Part shown: positions 7,964-16,250 of the stretch, in pieces
Layout of the letters: each line of letters opens with the position of its first letter
How positions within the stretch are numbered: the first letter of the stretch is position 1
Assembly (NCBI GenBank): GCA_934755305.1
Contig: CAKVLD010000023.1
Span: 1-42,605, forward strand
From: an uncultured Clostridium sp.
GTDB lineage: Bacteria; Bacillota; Clostridia; Clostridiales; Clostridiaceae
Length of the DNA stretch: 42,605 nt
Reading direction: 5' to 3'
Made by a program: the position numbers and the translations under genes
Notes under the pieces: model-generated
Seen by the model: only the letters and a program-made list of their open reading frames with translations
What the model was told of the DNA's origin: nothing
The model's database searches: none

Positions 7964-9352
7964 ATGGACTTTAAAAAAAATATATTAAGAGTTTTTAGTG
8001 CAAATTTTATAAACATGTTAGTTGGAATAATTACTGGTTTAGTTATACCTATATTTTTAAGTGTAAGTGAATATGCATCGTTGAAGACTTTTACTTTTTA
8101 CTTATCTTATATAGGGTTATTACATTTTGGATTTGTTGATGGACAATTTTTGAAATATGGTGGTAAGGAAATAGATGATGTTAACATAAATGAGTTGAAG
8201 GGAGAAAGTAAATTCTTTTTTATATTTCAAGGAATAATTACTTTATTTTTTATTTTACTATCCATAATATTAAAGGATGAAATTATATTTTTATTTTCAT
8301 TATGCATAATACCTCTAAATATGCAAGCTTTATATAAGTTTTTTTACCAAGCTACAGGGGAATTTAAGTTATATTCTAAAGTAACTAATACTTTAAGTTT
8401 TTTAATTTTAGCTATGATAAGTATAAATATATTTATACTTAGGAATGATACTTCTTTAAGTTTTTGTATAGGATATATAATAATTTATTATGGTTTATAT
8501 GTATATTTACTTGTTAAGTTTAATCAGAGAAATAAGGTTAATAAGATAACTTTTAATAAAGAAGGAATTTATGATAATTTCAAAAGTGGTATAGGAATAA
8601 TGATTGGAAATTTTTCGGTATTATTCTTTTTTGCCATTGATAGATGGTTTGTGAAGTTAGCCTTTGATAGTACTCAATTTGCTTACTATTCTTTTGCAGT
8701 ATCTATGATGACTTTTATAACTGTTATGATAAATTCAGTTACAACAATTATGTACAATTATCTTGCAAAAGGTGTAGAAGAGAAAAAGATTAGAGATATA
8801 AAAAGTTATTTAGTAGTAGTTGGTGTTTTTGCTAGTGGAGCTTATTTTGTATTTGGTGAAATAATAAATTTATTTATAGAAAAGTATATTCCAAGTCTAT
8901 ATATAATAGCATTTCTATTTGCTACGTTCCCATTTATGATAGTTATAAATGCAATATATATAAATTTATATAAGGTAAAAAAGATGCAAAAAACTTATGT
9001 TACAACAGTATTTAAAATGCTTATCTGTGCAGGAATATTAAATTTCATAGCTGTAATAGTATTTAAAAGTAGTGAAGCAGTAGCCTGTGCTACTTTAATA
9101 TCATTTGGAATATGGTATTTATATTCTATGAAACATTTCAAATTTACAAAAGGTAATGTAAAAGATGCGACATATACAGTATTATGTATGGCAACATTTT
9201 TAATAAATTCACATTTAGATAATTTAATATTAGGTTTTGTTTTTTATTATGTTTTAGTTCTAATTTTTAGCTTTATTTATAAGAAGGATGAAATAATAAG
9301 TTTTATCAAAACCAATGATATAAAAAAATATTTTAAGTTTAATAAGGAGTAA
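7964..9352 (+). CDS. Wzx-like flippase (MATE/MVF polysaccharide transporter superfamily)
   Basis: An integral membrane protein of 462 residues with about 12-14 hydrophobic helices spread through the whole length, beginning MDFKKNILRVFSANFINMLVG, the classical amphipathic start of Wzx proteins. Residues ~205-230 (GIGIMIGNFSVLFFFAIDRWFV) match the second-half helix pair with the conserved Asp-Arg seen in this family. It is predicted to flip undecaprenyl-pyrophosphate-linked repeat units to the outer face for the adjacent polymerase. Start chosen at ATG 7964, because AAGGA at 7951-7955 is well spaced for it and overlaps the alternative ATG at 7955. It ends 4 bp before the acyltransferase gene. 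Confidence 0.88.
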   Translation: MDFKKNILRVFSANFINMLVGIITGLVIPIFLSVSEYASLKTFTFYLSYIGLLHFGFVDGQFLKYGGKEIDDVNINELKGESKFFFIFQGIITLFFILLSIILKDEIIFLFSLCIIPLNMQALYKFFYQATGEFKLYSKVTNTLSFLILAMISINIFILRNDTSLSFCIGYIIIYYGLYVYLLVKFNQRNKVNKITFNKEGIYDNFKSGIGIMIGNFSVLFFFAIDRWFVKLAFDSTQFAYYSFAVSMMTFITVMINSVTTIMYNYLAKGVEEKKIRDIKSYLVVVGVFASGAYFVFGEIINLFIEKYIPSLYIIAFLFATFPFMIVINAIYINLYKVKKMQKTYVTTVFKMLICAGILNFIAVIVFKSSEAVACATLISFGIWYLYSMKHFKFTKGNVKDATYTVLCMATFLINSHLDNLILGFVFYYVLVLIFSFIYKKDEIISFIKTNDIKKYFKFNKE

Positions 9353-9356
9353 AGTT

Positions 9357-9854
9357 ATGGGAAAACAAATTGGAAACAAGATTATGAAATGCTATCTTAA
9401 TGGAATATGTTCAAGTAATATATTTCACAATAAAATAAGAAAGGTTTTATATAAGATAGCTGGATTAAATATAGGTCAAGCATCTATTCATTCAGAATGT
9501 TTTATTGGGGGGAATAATCTTACTATAGGAGATGGAACATTTGTGAATCATAGATGTTTCTTTGATACTTCTGCACCTATATGTATTAAAGAAAAGTGTA
9601 ATATAGCTTATGAAGTTACATTCTGTACATCTTCTCACACAATAGGAAATAGCGAAAAAAGAGCAGGAGAAAATATTGCAAAAAGTATAACTGTAAATAA
9701 AGGATGTTGGATAGGAGCAAGGGTTACAATATTACCAGGAGTTACTATAGGAGAAGGATGTATAATAGCTGCAGGATCAGTAGTATCAGAGGATTGTGAA
9801 CCTAATAGTTTATATGCAGGAGTTCCTGCAAAGAAGGTTAAGGATTTGGTTTAA
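9357..9854 (+). CDS. Left-handed beta-helix (hexapeptide repeat) O-acetyltransferase
   Basis: A 165-residue soluble acyltransferase of the LacA/NodL/WcaF type. The hexapeptide-repeat coils are visible in two runs, residues ~36-85 (FIGGNNLTIGDGTFVNHR and on) and ~110-160 (ITVNKGCWIGARVTILPGV, TIGEGCIIAAGSVV). The catalytic His is probably in SSHTIGN, and the C-terminal signature is NSLYAGVPAKKVKDL. These enzymes are trimers that use acetyl-CoA to O-acetylate sugars, so it likely decorates a capsule sugar or precursor in the cytoplasm. It lies 4 bp behind the flippase gene. Acceptor unknown. Confidence 0.9.
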   Translation: MGKQIGNKIMKCYLNGICSSNIFHNKIRKVLYKIAGLNIGQASIHSECFIGGNNLTIGDGTFVNHRCFFDTSAPICIKEKCNIAYEVTFCTSSHTIGNSEKRAGENIAKSITVNKGCWIGARVTILPGVTIGEGCIIAAGSVVSEDCEPNSLYAGVPAKKVKDLV

Positions 9855-9874
9855 ATAAATAGGGGGAGATTAAA

Positions 9875-10948
9875 ATAGGGGAAGTAAAAAGGAGAATAGG
9901 ATATATTGATATAGCCAAAGGATTAGGAATAATTCTAGTTGTGTTAGGGCATACAGAAGGACCTTTAAATAATTATATTTATCAGTTCCATATGCCTTTA
10001 TTTTTCTTTCTATCAGGAATGGTTTATAAAGATAAGAAAGATCAAAGTTTAATTAAGCTTAGTTTAGGTAAAATAAGAAGTTTATATTTACCGTATTTGT
10101 ATTATGGAATGGCTTTTTTGCTACTTCATAATGTCTTTTATAAATTAAATATATACAGTAATGCTTCAAGTTTTAATGGTTCAGTTCAAAAGTTGTATGG
10201 AGCAAAGGATTTTTTTAAACAATTTATTAATACCATAACTTGCAGTAGTAGAGAACAAGTTGGTGGTGCTATGTGGTTTCTAGTTTCTTTATTAACAGCA
10301 AGTATATTGTTTATCATATTAAGGAGGGTTCTTAATAGGTTCAATCGAAGAGAAATATATTTAGGTATTATTATTAGTTGTTTATTTTTTATTGGATATT
10401 ATACTAATTTACCAAGATATTTTAGTATATCTTTAATAGCTTTATTTTTTTATTATCTAGGATATTTGTATAAGGAATTTAAAGAAAGAATTAAGTTTAA
10501 CTTTTTAATATTTATAGCTTCTGTATTAGCTATATGTGCTTTAGCTGAAGTGAATGAAGTAAGTATGGTATCTAATAAATATACAAATCCAATATTATTA
10601 ATTGTAAGTTCTTTAGTTGGAATATATATGATTTTATATTTAAGTAAATCTATTGAAGGCACATTTTTAGATAATAAGTTTACTTTTATAGGAAGAAATA
10701 CAATGGTAATTATGATGCTACATTTTCTATCTTTTAAAGTTGTAAGTTTTATAGGAGTTTTAATTAAAGAAGAAAATATTAAGTTAATAGGAAGTTTTCC
10801 AGTGCTATATTCTACAGGATTTTGGTGGGTAGTTTATGGAATGGTAGGTGTTTTTTTACCTTTGTTAAGTAAGTATACTGTACTTAAGTTAAAGTGTTTA
10901 GTAACAAAAGATAAGAAACAATTAGAGTCTATAGAAAGTAAGCTTTAA
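9875..10948 (+). CDS. Membrane acyltransferase, family 3, with a probable non-standard ATA start
   Basis: An integral membrane acyltransferase (Acyltransferase_3/OafA-like) with about ten helices, predicted to acylate the capsule at the membrane. The conserved N-terminus YIDIAKGLGIILVVLGH is encoded from 9902 on, upstream of the first canonical start (GTG 9941). No ATG, GTG or TTG lies between the in-frame stop at 9860 and 9941. GGGGGAG at 9862-9868 is an excellent ribosome binding site placed 6 nt before ATA 9875, which would give MGEVKRRIGYIDIAKG, a family-like start. I therefore place the start at ATA 9875. It may be a mutated ATG, a rare natural start or a sequence error. Starting at GTG 9941 would delete the conserved motif and most of helix 1. 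The MWFL motif and PHFMLFF-like region typical of the family follow. Confidence 0.8.
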   Translation: MGEVKRRIGYIDIAKGLGIILVVLGHTEGPLNNYIYQFHMPLFFFLSGMVYKDKKDQSLIKLSLGKIRSLYLPYLYYGMAFLLLHNVFYKLNIYSNASSFNGSVQKLYGAKDFFKQFINTITCSSREQVGGAMWFLVSLLTASILFIILRRVLNRFNRREIYLGIIISCLFFIGYYTNLPRYFSISLIALFFYYLGYLYKEFKERIKFNFLIFIASVLAICALAEVNEVSMVSNKYTNPILLIVSSLVGIYMILYLSKSIEGTFLDNKFTFIGRNTMVIMMLHFLSFKVVSFIGVLIKEENIKLIGSFPVLYSTGFWWVVYGMVGVFLPLLSKYTVLKLKCLVTKDKKQLESIESKL

Positions 10949-10964
10949 GAAAGTAGGTATTAAT

Positions 10965-12023
10965 ATGGAAGAGGGATTTAATAAAGATAATACCTTAGTT
11001 TGTAAAGGAATAGCAATAATTTTAATGGTAGTTCATCACTTGTTTTGGAATGTGCCTGATATAGGAATCTCTATAAATGGTATTGCTTTATCTCAACGAA
11101 TAGGGGTAATAGGTAAGGTTTGTGTAAGTGTATTTTTAATGTTAAGTGGATTTGGATTATATAAAGGTTCAAAAGGTAAGTTTAAGAAGAAAGAATTTTA
11201 TATTAAGAGACTTAGCAAATTATATTTCAATTATTTTTTTATAGTTATTACATCAAGTATAGTTGGTTTATGTTTTTTTAGAGATATATTTTTAAAATCT
11301 TTTCCTAATCATGGTATTATAAGATTTTTATTAAATTGTACAGGGCTTCAACATTTAGTAGGATACCAGGGTATAAATAGTTCATGGTGGTTTATAACAG
11401 AAATAATGATTTGTTATTTCTTTTATCCTTTATTTTTAAAGTTAATAAAAAAATATAAATGGAAATTTGTTATTTTTACTTTTGTTTTAAGTTTTATAGA
11501 ATTAATACCTATAGGCAATATAACAAGCATAATAGCATGGGCATGTCCTTTTATTATAGGAATTGCATTAGCAGAGGATAATACATTAGATAAAATAAAA
11601 TGTTATGTGAGTGAAAAAAATATTCATTATTTACTAGTGGTATTATTGTTATTAGTAGTATGTTACATTAGACAAATAGGGGCAATGGATAATGTTTATA
11701 TGTTTAAGGTAGATTATTTATTATCCTTTTTACTTATGATAGTTGTATATTTAGGATATGGAAAGGTAAAATTTATCGAGAGGTTTTTTGTTTATTTTGG
11801 AAAAAGATCCATGGATATTTTTTATGTTCACATGTTTATTGGAAATTATTTTTTGAAGGATTTTACTTATAGTTTAGGTAGTCCGATATTAATGTGTTTG
11901 TTTGTAATAATAGCTAGTTTAATATGGAGCTATATATTAGATTTTGTAAGAAAGCTAATAAAGTTTAATAGTAGTATTAATTATTTACAAGAAAGAATGA
12001 ATAATATAAAAATAGCTGCATAA
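10965..12023 (+). CDS. Membrane acyltransferase, family 3
   Basis: A second integral membrane acyltransferase (352 residues, ~10 helices) of the same superfamily as its upstream neighbour but not a close copy. The N-terminal catalytic segment is VCKGIAIILMVVHHLFWN, with the conserved His pair. RIGVIGKVCVSVFLMLSGFGLY and SSWWFITEIMICYFFYP follow, as in the O-acetyl/succinyl transferases of capsules and lipopolysaccharide. It is probably another decorating enzyme of the capsule. ATG 10965 follows AGAAAGTAGG, 16 bp after the previous stop, and the gene is the last of the operon, its stop lying against the terminator hairpin. Acyl donor and acceptor are not readable. Confidence 0.88.
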   Translation: MEEGFNKDNTLVCKGIAIILMVVHHLFWNVPDIGISINGIALSQRIGVIGKVCVSVFLMLSGFGLYKGSKGKFKKKEFYIKRLSKLYFNYFFIVITSSIVGLCFFRDIFLKSFPNHGIIRFLLNCTGLQHLVGYQGINSSWWFITEIMICYFFYPLFLKLIKKYKWKFVIFTFVLSFIELIPIGNITSIIAWACPFIIGIALAEDNTLDKIKCYVSEKNIHYLLVVLLLLVVCYIRQIGAMDNVYMFKVDYLLSFLLMIVVYLGYGKVKFIERFFVYFGKRSMDIFYVHMFIGNYFLKDFTYSLGSPILMCLFVIIASLIWSYILDFVRKLIKFNSSINYLQERMNNIKIAA

Positions 12024-12064
12024 AAAGATGGTACACCTAGAAAGAGTGGTGTACCATCTTTTTT
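12024..12064. terminator. Bidirectional intrinsic terminator between convergent genes
   Basis: A near-perfect stem AGATGGTACACC / GGTGTACCATCT with a 10-nt loop, flanked by A-run on the left and T-run (TTTTTT) on the right. On either strand the stem is followed by U residues, so it can end both the capsule operon from the left and the 978-residue protein gene from the right. Confidence 0.93.
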
Positions 12065-12077
12065 AAAAGTCTATTTA

Positions 12078-15014
12078 TTATCTAACCTCAATAAAATCAA
12101 ATACTTGTGAATTAGCAGCTGATGTTGCATTTCTATCATCAGTAACTTCAATTTTAATATTATGTCTACCAGGAGTTAATCCATCTATAGTATAAAGAGC
12201 TTTTTTGTAACCACCTTGCTCAGAAGCTGTATCAATACTATGCTCTACACCATCAATAGTTACTTTAGCAATACCTCTATTTTTAGTAGTTGATCCGTAC
12301 CAAGTAAATCCAGTACCATCAATTTTGAATTCTACAGCACTTCCAGTATCAGAAGAGAATTTAGCGGTAGAACCACTGAAGTTTGAACCAGATAAGTTAA
12401 CCCAGTTACCAGTGAAGTTAAATGCTACATTATCATCTTCATAAGTTCCAGCTTTAAGGACCTTTGTACTGTCTAAAACTTCAATATAATCAATAACTTG
12501 AGCAACAGACATTGATTGATCATTTTTTCTGTTAGTAACTTCAATCTTAACTGTATGTTTACCAAGATCTAAACCATCTAAAGTATAAAGTACCTTTTTA
12601 TATCCGCCTTCTGCAGATGAAGTATCAGCATCATATGCTACACCATCAACAGTAACTTTAGCAATACCTCTATTTAAAGTTTGAGGTCCAAACCAAGTAA
12701 ATCCAGTACCATAGAAGTTAAATGTTACAGAGTCTCCAACAGAATCAGAAGTTTTAATTGTTCCATTACTATTTTTTGGATCATTAGCAATATTCCAATT
12801 ACCATTGTAGATAAGTAATGGATTATCTTCTTCGTATATACCAGGTTCAAGTACAGCGGTAGTAGCATCTAAAATTTTAATACAGTCAATAACTTGACCT
12901 AATGAATTAGAATTAGGATTTTTCTTATTAGTAACTTCTATTTTTACACTATGAGTACCATAAGGTAAGGTATTTATAGTATAAAGTTCTTTTTGATATC
13001 CAGCTACTGTGCTAGAAGTATCTACTTCAAAAGTAGAATCATCAGTATATTCATCAATAGTTATTTTTGCAATACCTCTGTTTTTTGTAGTAGAACCTAT
13101 CCAAGAGAAGCCAGTACCAGTAAACTTAAATGTTACATAGTTACCTTCAGTTATAGACATCTTAGCAGAAGAATTACTATGTTTATTACTTTCAGAGTCT
13201 ACCCAGCTACCAACAAAGTCAAATGCACGATTATCTTCTTCGTAAGTACCAGCTGTTAAAACCTTTGTAGCATCTAAAACTTCTATAAAGTCAATAACTT
13301 GGGCATTAACTTTAGAAACATCATTTTTCTTATCAGTAGTTTCTATTTTAACAGTATGAACTTTTGAATCTAAGTTATCAATAGTATAGATATTTCTCTT
13401 ATATCCAGGGTTAGTAGTAGAAGTATCAACATTATGAGATATTCCATCAACAGTTATTTTTGCAATACCTCTATTTAAAGTTTGAGGTCCATACCAAGAG
13501 AAACCAGTACCTTCAAATTTAAATTCTACAGCCTCTTGAGCATTACTAGAGAATCTATCAGTATCAGAACTGTAATGAGAATCAGATCTTGAAAGCCAAT
13601 TTGAAGTATATCTTAAAGCAGGATCATCTTCTTCATATATACCTGGTTTTAATATAGTTTGAGTAGCATCTAATACTTCAATAGTGTCGATAACTTGTGA
13701 TAAATATTGAGAATCTTCGTTTTTATCACCTGTTAATTCTATTTTTGTACTATGAACTCCATAGTCTAATGTGTCTATTTTGTATAAGGCTTTTTGATAT
13801 TGTGCATCATTAGAAGCAGTATTTACAGTATTAGTTATAGGGGTTGTCATTCCATCAATAGTAACCTTAGCTATACCTCTATCTTTAGAAGTTGAACCAT
13901 TCCATACAAATCCAGTACCTATGAACTTAAATTCTACATAATCTCCAGCAGTGCTTGAGATATATGCATTATCGTTACTATATTTTTCATTAGGTGCATC
14001 TGTCCAGTTACCAACAAAATTAAAAGCATCATTATTTTCTTCATAAACTCCTTTTGAAAGGATTTTATTATTATCTATAATTTCAATAAAATCTATGACT
14101 TGAGCAACGGAATTTGAAGTTTCATTTTTATTATTAGTAAGAGCAATTTTTACGGAATGTTTACCATAAGATAAATTATCAATAGTACATAGATTTTGCT
14201 TATAACCACTAGTAGAAGATGAAGTATCGATATCGTATACATTTCCGTCTAAAGTTACTTCTGCAATACCTCTATTTTGAGTAGTTGAACCATACCAAGA
14301 GAAACCAGTACCTTCAAAATTAAATTCTACATAACTTCCAGGTGCTTGGCTAAATTTAGCTGTGCTGTTACTATGATTTTCATTGTTCATAACAGACCAA
14401 TCACCAGTATACATAAGAACTGGATCATCTTCTTGATAAATACCTGGTTTTAAAATGCTTTGAGTATCGTCTATAATTTCGATTGAATCTATTACTTGGG
14501 AAATGGAGTTTGAAGTTTCATTTTTAGTATCAACTTCAATTTTCACAACGTGAGTACCATATTCTAATCCTCTTGTTGAATATAATTTTTTAGTATATCC
14601 AACATCACCAAGGGATGAATCATAAGAATAAGTTTTATTGTCTACTGTGATTTTTGCAATACCTCTGTTAGGTGTTATAGAACCAAACCAATTAAAGCCG
14701 GTACCTTTAAATGTAAATTCTACATAACTACCAGCAGTGGCAGAAAACATAGCTGTTGAACCGCTACATTTTGAATCATTTAAGGTTGTCCAATTACCAA
14801 CAAAATTTAAAGCAGGATTATCATTTTCATAGACACCTTTAGTTAGAATAACACTTGAATCAGAATTAAGATTTGACACTTGACTAGAAACTTCTGAAGA
14901 AGATCCTTTTTTGTAAAGAAAATCTGTCGATGCAGATACGCTAGTCAAAGAAGTCTGAGTTAAAAAAATAACTGAGAATAAAGTGGCATATAATTTTTTT
15001 TTACTTTTAACCAC
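12078..15014 (-). CDS. Secreted seven-repeat galactose-binding-like (CBM-like) surface protein
   Basis: A 978-residue exported protein. Residues 1-29 are a signal peptide (basic KSKKK, hydrophobic core, VSAS cleavage region), and residues ~30-55 a short Ser-rich linker. Everything else is seven tandem modules of 127-136 residues, at residues 56-186, 187-317, 318-453, 454-584, 585-720, 721-851 and 852-978. Each holds GNW, FxGTGFxWxG, the invariant RGIAK-V-TIDG, GL-GxHxVKIEVT and KN--S----VIDFIEV, a beta-sandwich pattern known from galactose-binding-like carbohydrate modules attached to glycosidases and lyases. There is no catalytic domain, LPXTG, SLH or transmembrane anchor. Start is GTG 15014 preceded by AAGGAGG. 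A role in binding the surface polysaccharides encoded around it is inferred; adhesin or matrix protein are alternatives. Confidence 0.85.
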   Translation of the reverse strand: MVKSKKKLYATLFSVIFLTQTSLTSVSASTDFLYKKGSSSEVSSQVSNLNSDSSVILTKGVYENDNPALNFVGNWTTLNDSKCSGSTAMFSATAGSYVEFTFKGTGFNWFGSITPNRGIAKITVDNKTYSYDSSLGDVGYTKKLYSTRGLEYGTHVVKIEVDTKNETSNSISQVIDSIEIIDDTQSILKPGIYQEDDPVLMYTGDWSVMNNENHSNSTAKFSQAPGSYVEFNFEGTGFSWYGSTTQNRGIAEVTLDGNVYDIDTSSSTSGYKQNLCTIDNLSYGKHSVKIALTNNKNETSNSVAQVIDFIEIIDNNKILSKGVYEENNDAFNFVGNWTDAPNEKYSNDNAYISSTAGDYVEFKFIGTGFVWNGSTSKDRGIAKVTIDGMTTPITNTVNTASNDAQYQKALYKIDTLDYGVHSTKIELTGDKNEDSQYLSQVIDTIEVLDATQTILKPGIYEEDDPALRYTSNWLSRSDSHYSSDTDRFSSNAQEAVEFKFEGTGFSWYGPQTLNRGIAKITVDGISHNVDTSTTNPGYKRNIYTIDNLDSKVHTVKIETTDKKNDVSKVNAQVIDFIEVLDATKVLTAGTYEEDNRAFDFVGSWVDSESNKHSNSSAKMSITEGNYVTFKFTGTGFSWIGSTTKNRGIAKITIDEYTDDSTFEVDTSSTVAGYQKELYTINTLPYGTHSVKIEVTNKKNPNSNSLGQVIDCIKILDATTAVLEPGIYEEDNPLLIYNGNWNIANDPKNSNGTIKTSDSVGDSVTFNFYGTGFTWFGPQTLNRGIAKVTVDGVAYDADTSSAEGGYKKVLYTLDGLDLGKHTVKIEVTNRKNDQSMSVAQVIDYIEVLDSTKVLKAGTYEDDNVAFNFTGNWVNLSGSNFSGSTAKFSSDTGSAVEFKIDGTGFTWYGSTTKNRGIAKVTIDGVEHSIDTASEQGGYKKALYTIDGLTPGRHNIKIEVTDDRNATSAANSQVFDFIEVR
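12081..14849 (-). repeat. Seven tandem ~393-408-bp coding repeats, alternating A/B types
   Basis: Repeat units read on the minus strand at 14849-14457, 14456-14064, 14063-13656, 13655-13263, 13262-12855, 12854-12462 and 12461-12081. Units 1, 3, 5 and 7 share FNF/FDF before the G-W motif. Units 2, 4 and 6 share KPGIY or EPGIY with Y before it, and 4 and 6 share GPQTLNRGIAK. The order A-B-A-B-A-B-A suggests growth by duplication of a two-module unit. Repeats 3 and 5 carry a 5-residue insertion after the TIDG segment. Confidence 0.88.
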
Positions 15015-15048
15015 GAGAACCCCTCCTTGTTTTAAAAAAATTCAATTT

Positions 15049-15079
15049 ATTATATATTTTACCACAATAAAATTGTAAA
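15049..15079 (-). promoter_or_regulatory. Candidate promoter of the seven-repeat protein gene
   Basis: On the minus strand TTTACA (15079-15074) is followed after 17 nt by TATATA (15056-15051), or after 19 nt by TATAAT. Either places the start of transcription about 25-30 nt before the AAGGAGG site at 15028-15022. Matches are moderate in this AT-rich context. Confidence 0.45.
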
Positions 15080-15268
15080 TCAAGAAAAAAATGTAAAAGT
15101 ATCATCATTATTTATTAAAAATTTTATTTATAAATCAATTTTATTATAAAATTTTCTATAATTCTGAAATAAACTATACATAAAAATGGTTTAGATTATA
15201 AAAAAATACATTATATTTTTGAGACTAACTGCTAAAAAAACTTTTTTTCAGCTTTTGATAAATAAAAG

Positions 15269-15280
15269 GGACTATAGTCC
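15269..15280. promoter_or_regulatory. Perfect 12-bp palindrome, candidate operator
   Basis: GGACTATAGTCC is exactly self-complementary and ends 2 bp before the -35 box of the phosphatase-kinase operon promoter. Its two GGAC/GTCC half-sites make it stand out from the surrounding AT-rich DNA. Position just upstream of -35 would suit an activator or an upstream-bound repressor; no regulator is identified. Confidence 0.35.
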
Positions 15281-15282
15281 TA

Positions 15283-15311
15283 TTAACATAAATTTTTCCT
15301 TGATATATAAT
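15283..15311 (+). promoter_or_regulatory. Sigma-A-type promoter of the phosphatase-kinase operon
   Basis: TTAACA (15283-15288), 17-nt spacer, TATAAT (15306-15311). Predicted transcription start near 15318, leaving a leader of about 148 nt before the PP2C start codon. The spacing and perfect -10 box make this one of the best promoter matches in the window. Confidence 0.65.
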
Positions 15312-15421
15312 ATGTAACATATAATCGAAAAATGGAATATTTACTATGAAAAAATATTATTTTGTATATAAATTTATTAAGTGTAAATATATAGAATAAA
15401 AATAAAAGATGAAAGGAGATT

Positions 15422-15452
15422 ATTACAAAAAATAATTATTAATTTTTGTAAT
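15422..15452 (+). promoter_or_regulatory. Leader hairpin between two ribosome-binding-site-like sequences
   Basis: A perfect 10-bp stem ATTACAAAAA / TTTTTGTAAT with an 11-nt loop. A strong AAAGGAG (15413-15419) lies immediately 5' of it with no start codon at proper spacing, while the actual ATG (15466) has only AGGA 3' of the hairpin. Folding would bring the strong site nearer the start codon, so the structure may affect translation of the phosphatase gene. The stem is AT-rich and weak. Confidence 0.4.
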
Positions 15453-15465
15453 AGGAATTAAGAAG

Positions 15466-16236
15466 ATGAATTTCATAGTTGGTTATGATACCGATATTGG
15501 ACTAAAAAAAAATATAAATCAAGATTCTTTATTAGTTAAGACTGCTAAAAGTCCTTACGGAAGAATTGGATTATTTATAGTTTGTGATGGTATGGGGGGG
15601 CTTGCTTTAGGTGAAGTAGCAAGTGCAACAGTTATTAGAGAGTTAGATACATGGTTTAATGAAGAAGTTAGAAATATTGATTTTAATAATTCAGATGAAA
15701 ATTATATATATAAGGTATTATCTGAAAAATTAATATACTTAAATAATAAAATTTTAGTATTTGGAAATTCTAAGGGAAAAATGCTTGGAACCACAATAAC
15801 GTTGTGTTTATTTGTAGAGTACAAGTATTACATAATTCAAGTAGGAGATAGTAGAGCTTATAAGATATCTGACAACTTAGAAAGACTAACAAAGGATCAA
15901 ACTTTTGTTCAAAGAGAGTTAGATAATGGGAATTTAACTTTAGAAGAAGCTAAAAATCATCCAAAACGAAATGTGTTACTACAATGTATTGGAGCTAAGG
16001 ATGACATTGATTTAGTTATGACAACAGGGGAAGCTAAGTCAAATGATAAATTTTTAATTTGTTCAGATGGATTTTATAAAAAGCTCAGCGATATAGAAAT
16101 TTTAAATGAAGTTAATTCTGGAAGAATTATAAATAGTAATGATATTACATATAAGCTTAAAAATATCGTGCAGATGGTAAAGGAAAGAGGAGAAAGAGAT
16201 AATATTACAGTAATGCTTATAAAAATAATAGATTAA
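15466..16236 (+). CDS. PP2C-type Ser/Thr protein phosphatase (PrpC/Stp-like)
   Basis: Metal-dependent phosphatase that removes phosphate from Ser/Thr residues and normally opposes the kinase encoded next to it. All family motifs are present in order: NQDS (18-21), CDGMGG with the metal ligand D41, GTT (108-110), VGDSRAY (127-132), the CSDG metal site at D201 and ERDNITV with D245. At 256 residues it has the minimal bacterial PP2C length, with no membrane helix, so it is cytoplasmic. It is the first gene of a four-gene operon and is followed 14 bp later by the kinase. This order (phosphatase then kinase) is the common Firmicute arrangement. Confidence 0.95.
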   Translation: MNFIVGYDTDIGLKKNINQDSLLVKTAKSPYGRIGLFIVCDGMGGLALGEVASATVIRELDTWFNEEVRNIDFNNSDENYIYKVLSEKLIYLNNKILVFGNSKGKMLGTTITLCLFVEYKYYIIQVGDSRAYKISDNLERLTKDQTFVQRELDNGNLTLEEAKNHPKRNVLLQCIGAKDDIDLVMTTGEAKSNDKFLICSDGFYKKLSDIEILNEVNSGRIINSNDITYKLKNIVQMVKERGERDNITVMLIKIID

Positions 16237-16250
16237 GTTGGTGATAGAAT

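Larger units (their letters stand above)
15015..15465. other. 451-bp divergent intergenic region
   Basis: Separates the minus-strand seven-repeat gene from the phosphatase-kinase operon. It holds the ribosome binding site and a candidate promoter of the former, a 12-bp perfect palindrome, a good sigma-A-type promoter for the latter, and a ~148-nt leader ending in a hairpin (each listed separately). No supported ORF and no RNA gene recognised. Confidence 0.7.

Noticed and set aside
12993..13259. Open frames on the opposite strand of the seven-repeat gene and of many other genes.
   Set aside because: They are low-complexity antisense shadows without ribosome binding sites or family motifs.
12078..15014. 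The regularly spaced repeats considered as a CRISPR array or satellite.
   Set aside because: Repeats are ~400 bp, in frame, diverged and coding; there are no short identical repeats with unique spacers anywhere in the window.
15230..15252. GCTAAAAAAAC and TTTTTTTCAGC as a terminator-like hairpin upstream of the phosphatase promoter.
   Set aside because: The loop would be about one base and the stem is almost only A-T with a mismatch; it is probably a pair of homopolymer runs.
15346..15399. A 17-codon ORF (MKKYYFVYKFIKCKYIE) in the leader of the phosphatase operon, as a possible leader peptide.
   Set aside because: Only a weak GGA precedes it, the composition is what AT-rich DNA gives by chance, and there is no attenuator coupled to it.
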